From an uncultured Prevotella sp. (lineage in GTDB: Bacteria; Bacteroidota; Bacteroidia; Bacteroidales; Bacteroidaceae), in the NCBI GenBank assembly GCA_900770395.1, contig CAAGKM010000024.1:124001-188000 (forward strand): DNA of 64,000 nucleotides, in the 5' to 3' direction. This document shows, piece by piece, positions 61,380 through 64,000 of the stretch. The position numbers were made by a program, and so were the translations under genes. The notes beneath the pieces were generated by a model. It made no database searches, had not been told where the DNA came from, and worked only from the letters and a program-made list of their open reading frames with translations. Positions within the stretch are counted from its first letter, which is position 1, and every line of letters starts with the position of its first letter.

Positions 61380-62540
61380 TTATTTTTTTGTTGAACGGTT
61401 AATACGTTTTGTGATATTGCGCTGCACCACGCAGTAGTCGATGGTAGGCGCAAACATGTTGCCAAAGAGTATGGCGAGCATCATGCCCTCGGGGAATCCC
61501 GGGTTCATCACACGGATGAGCACAGTCATGCAGCCGATGATGAGACCGTAGATCCACTTTCCGCATTCGGTGCGGCATGATGTCACGGGGTCGGTTGCCA
61601 TGAACACGGCGCCAAAGGCAAAGCCTCCGAGAGCCAGGTGCTCATACCACTCAATGGGCAGCATGCCGGCATGCTGGAACACGGCTGCAAGAGCGCCGCC
61701 GCCAACAAAGATGCTGAGCATAATCTTCCATGAGGCAATGCCCGTGAATATCAGTATGGCCGCGCCTATGGCAATGGCTATCACGCTTGTCTCGCCGATT
61801 GAGCCGGGGATGAATCCCAGCACCATGTCGCAGAGCGATGCCTGAGGAATGTTGTTCTGTGCCAGCTCTCCGAGCGGGGTCGCCATGGTGAAGCCGTCGG
61901 GCAGCTGGTTGCCCAGGCCGAAAATCTTGTCGGTGCTCACCCACACGGCGTCACCGCTCATCTTCGTAGGGTAAGAGAAGAAGAGGAACGCTCTGGCAAG
62001 CAGTGCCACATTGAATATGTTCATTCCCGTGCCGCCGAAAATCTCCTTGCCGAAGATAACGGCAAACGCCACTGCAAGCACGATAACCCACAGGGGGCAG
62101 CCCACGGGCAGAATCATGGGAATGAGAATGCCGCTCACGAGGTAGCCCTCCTGAATCTCCTCGCCTTTCCACTGAGCCCAGATGAACTCGATGCCGAGCC
62201 CCACGATATAGCTCACAATAATCTTTGGCAGCACGATGAGTGCGCCATAGACAAACATTTCAAAGAATGAGGCGCTGGCAAGGGTGCCGGCAGCCAGATA
62301 GTTCTGATAGCCCACATTGTACATGCCGAACAGCAGTGCTGGCAGCAGGGCGATGACCACCATGCTCATGATGCGCTTTGAGTCGATGGCATCGTGGATG
62401 TTGGTTCCGGTGCGTGCCGTGTCGTTGGGCACATACAGGAATGTCTCCATACCGTCGAACACGCTGCGGAAAGCATGCAGCTTGCCACCTTCCTCAAAGT
62501 TGGGCTTTATCCTGTTAAGATAATTTCTTAAAAAACTCAT
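61380..62540 (-). CDS. nqrB: Na+-NQR subunit B
   Basis: A 386-residue membrane subunit with about ten helices. FMN is covalently attached at the Thr of a conserved motif; here DGFTMATPLGEL puts it at Thr221. NqrB also holds riboflavin and the main Na+ path. The N-terminus KPNFEEGGKLHAFRSVFDGMETFLYVP is typical. Separated from nqrA by a repeat-bearing gap. Confidence 0.96.
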   Translation of the reverse strand: MSFLRNYLNRIKPNFEEGGKLHAFRSVFDGMETFLYVPNDTARTGTNIHDAIDSKRIMSMVVIALLPALLFGMYNVGYQNYLAAGTLASASFFEMFVYGALIVLPKIIVSYIVGLGIEFIWAQWKGEEIQEGYLVSGILIPMILPVGCPLWVIVLAVAFAVIFGKEIFGGTGMNIFNVALLARAFLFFSYPTKMSGDAVWVSTDKIFGLGNQLPDGFTMATPLGELAQNNIPQASLCDMVLGFIPGSIGETSVIAIAIGAAILIFTGIASWKIMLSIFVGGGALAAVFQHAGMLPIEWYEHLALGGFAFGAVFMATDPVTSCRTECGKWIYGLIIGCMTVLIRVMNPGFPEGMMLAILFGNMFAPTIDYCVVQRNITKRINRSTKK

Positions 62541-62562
62541 GTTTTTATTTTTTTTGGAGTTT

Positions 62563-62676
62563 ACGAGCTAACGGGTTGACGAGTTAACGAGTTGATTGCT
62601 TCTCGTCTACTTGTCCACTTGTTTACTCGTCTACTTGTTTTACTTGTCAACTCGTCTACTTGTTTACTTGTCAACT
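62563..62676. repeat. Heptamer repeats between nqrA and nqrB
   Basis: The 146-base gap is mostly 7-base units of the TAACGAG and ACTTGTC/ACTCGTC types. The left part reads ACGAGTT on the plus strand and the right part reads the complementary unit, so the two halves can fold into an imperfect hairpin within the operon mRNA. Confidence 0.85.
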
Positions 62677-62686
62677 TTTAAAATAT

Positions 62687-64000
62687 TTATGCGTTCTCCT
62701 TTCTGAGCATGTCGAGCCCCTGGCGCACAATGTGCTGAAGCTCCAGCTTTGAGCTGTCGACAAACTCGGCAAGGGCAAAGTCCTCGGGGCTTACCTCATA
62801 GATGCCGAGCTGCTCCATTCGGTCGATGTCGCCGGCAATGATAGCCTTGATGAGATACTCACCGTAGATGTCCATGGGCAGCACCTTGTCATACTCGCCG
62901 CTCATTATCATGTGGCGCTCGCCGCCCTTTATGCGGGCATCGGGCGAATACTTCTTCTTCTTGCCCAGCAGCCATGAGAAATAGCTTCGGTTTACAGAGA
63001 ACTGGTTTAGGCGCGGCATTATCCAGCCGAAAAACTCGTCGGCGTCATTACCCTCGGGAATTACCGTAATCTCGCTGGTGTGGGCACCGAGGAAACCGTT
63101 CTTGTCGGTGGCCGTGCCCGTGAGCACGTTACCGTTGATGACGCGCACCTGACGGCTGTCGTTCAGCGCATTGCTCAACAGCGTGTTGAGCTCCTGCCCC
63201 ACGAGCATGTCGGCATACGCCGGCTTCTTAACCTCGCTGCCACAGAATGCAACGGTGCGGCGAAGGTCTACACGACCCGTGCGGAACAAACGTCCGATGA
63301 ACAGCACGGCAGTAGGCTCAACAGTCCACACCACCTCGCCCTTGTTCACCGGGTCGATGTGGTTCACCTGCACTCCAACATTGCCGGCAGGACATTTTCC
63401 GTCGAATGCCACCACCTCCACGTCTTTTGCTCCCGTGAGGGCAGCCGACGTCTGCCCCACTCCAATGCCGAGATAAGTTTTGGCAATGCGCGACAGAGCG
63501 GTGAGACCAGTCTGGAAATCATCCTCCTGCCCCTTCAGCTCAAACTCGAAGTCGCAAGCCAGAGGCATGTCGCGCAGCGCCGACACAAAAATGGCTTTGG
63601 GCTTCACGTCGGGACAAGCCGACACGGCATAGGGAAGCTGGTTGATGTAACCGAAGATGCCAGCCGCCAACAGCGACTCCACAACTTCATCGCCGCTGAG
63701 CCTCGCAGGCTCCTTGCGGCCGTACTCCACATACTCTTGTTGTGCGTCAGCATCCACTCTGACGCTTAAAACTTTGCGGCGCTCGCCGCGTTCTACAGAC
63801 ACTACTTTGCCACTGACAGGTGATGCAAACAACACTTTGGGATTGTTCTTGTCCGCAAACAGCGCATCGCCGGCTCTCACCGTGTCACCTTCTCTTACAA
63901 GCACCTTGGGGGTGATACCCACAAAGCTCGACGGCTGAAGGGCATAATGCCCGTTGGAGCGGATTGTAATCTTTTCCAAAGCCGCACGTCCTGCAAGGTT
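62687..64000 (-). CDS. nqrA: Na+-NQR subunit A (5' end outside window)
   Basis: The frame continues to the window edge at 64000 (NLAGRAALEKIT precedes the first in-frame TTG), so the start codon lies outside. About 438 residues are visible, including the PKVLVREGDTVRAGDALFADKNNPKVLFASPVSGKVVSVERG segment, a lipoyl-like fold that is the family hallmark. NqrA is the soluble subunit at the cytoplasmic face near the ubiquinone site. First gene of the operon. The TTG at 63979 is not the real start. Confidence 0.95.
   Translation of the reverse strand, partial: NLAGRAALEKITIRSNGHYALQPSSFVGITPKVLVREGDTVRAGDALFADKNNPKVLFASPVSGKVVSVERGERRKVLSVRVDADAQQEYVEYGRKEPARLSGDEVVESLLAAGIFGYINQLPYAVSACPDVKPKAIFVSALRDMPLACDFEFELKGQEDDFQTGLTALSRIAKTYLGIGVGQTSAALTGAKDVEVVAFDGKCPAGNVGVQVNHIDPVNKGEVVWTVEPTAVLFIGRLFRTGRVDLRRTVAFCGSEVKKPAYADMLVGQELNTLLSNALNDSRQVRVINGNVLTGTATDKNGFLGAHTSEITVIPEGNDADEFFGWIMPRLNQFSVNRSYFSWLLGKKKKYSPDARIKGGERHMIMSGEYDKVLPMDIYGEYLIKAIIAGDIDRMEQLGIYEVSPEDFALAEFVDSSKLELQHIVRQGLDMLRKENA

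Noticed and set aside
63979..64000. TTG at 63979 as start of nqrA
   Set aside because: The frame is open to the window edge and the conserved N-terminal part of NqrA is missing.

Overview
The window looks like chromosome of an anaerobic gut or rumen Bacteroidales, most likely Prevotellaceae. The support is direct: many upstream regions carry the Bacteroidetes promoter pattern TTTG-N19-21-TAnnTTTG, there are TonB-dependent receptors with a carboxypeptidase-regulatory-like N-terminus, a paired methylmalonyl-CoA mutase, a Na+-NQR operon, a DUF4494 protein, BspA-like and T9SS-like C-termini, and hardly any strong Shine-Dalgarno sites. I see no rRNA, CRISPR array, insertion sequence, integrase or transposase.

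Layout. 1-9.95 kb is a pectin/uronate region: a GH28 tail, a GH28-GH105 fusion and a PL1 pectate lyase; then, in opposite orientation, altronate dehydratase with a LacI-type regulator; then KDG kinase and KDPG aldolase. The uronate isomerase uxaC lies about 31 kb away (41.2 kb); uxaB is not in the window. 9.97-14.7 kb holds an unusual two-domain membrane histidine kinase, a response regulator and a membrane protein. 14.8-18.6 kb carries a TonB-dependent receptor and a secreted C1B peptidase on the minus strand. 19.2-26.4 kb holds valS, a possible small RNA and mutA-mutB (succinate/propionate route).

26.6-36.6 kb is the most interesting part: an AT-rich island bracketed by two nearly identical 77-78 bp direct repeats, the right one just upstream of tRNA-Tyr. 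It encodes what appears to be a complete peptide natural-product (RiPP) system: a 48-residue double-glycine precursor, a stand-alone YcaO enzyme, an outer-membrane barrel, a C39-peptidase ABC exporter and a mini-HlyD adaptor on the minus strand, and divergently a LytTR regulator, a dedicated TonB-like protein and a periplasmic TPR protein. The core peptide contains a stretch that resembles a TonB box/plug start (TLQEIVVTPN), which suggests how the dedicated TonB and barrel could fit with it.

36.6-55.7 kb is mostly housekeeping: tRNA-Tyr, an AraC-type regulator, dipeptidyl peptidase III, an AlkD-like protein, asparaginase, uxaC, glmS, carA-carB, a response-regulator/kinase hybrid, fabD with a GH13 enzyme, a transmembrane pseudokinase, DUF4494 and the YggS-like PLP protein. 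56-57.8 kb has the GGGtGRT protein and its NifU-like partner. 58-64 kb is the nqrABCDEF operon (minus strand, nqrA cut by the window edge), where NqrC carries an N-terminal rubredoxin-like knuckle.

Several intergenic regions hold short phased repeat arrays (7, 21, 22 and 23 bp periods), often with palindromic cores.
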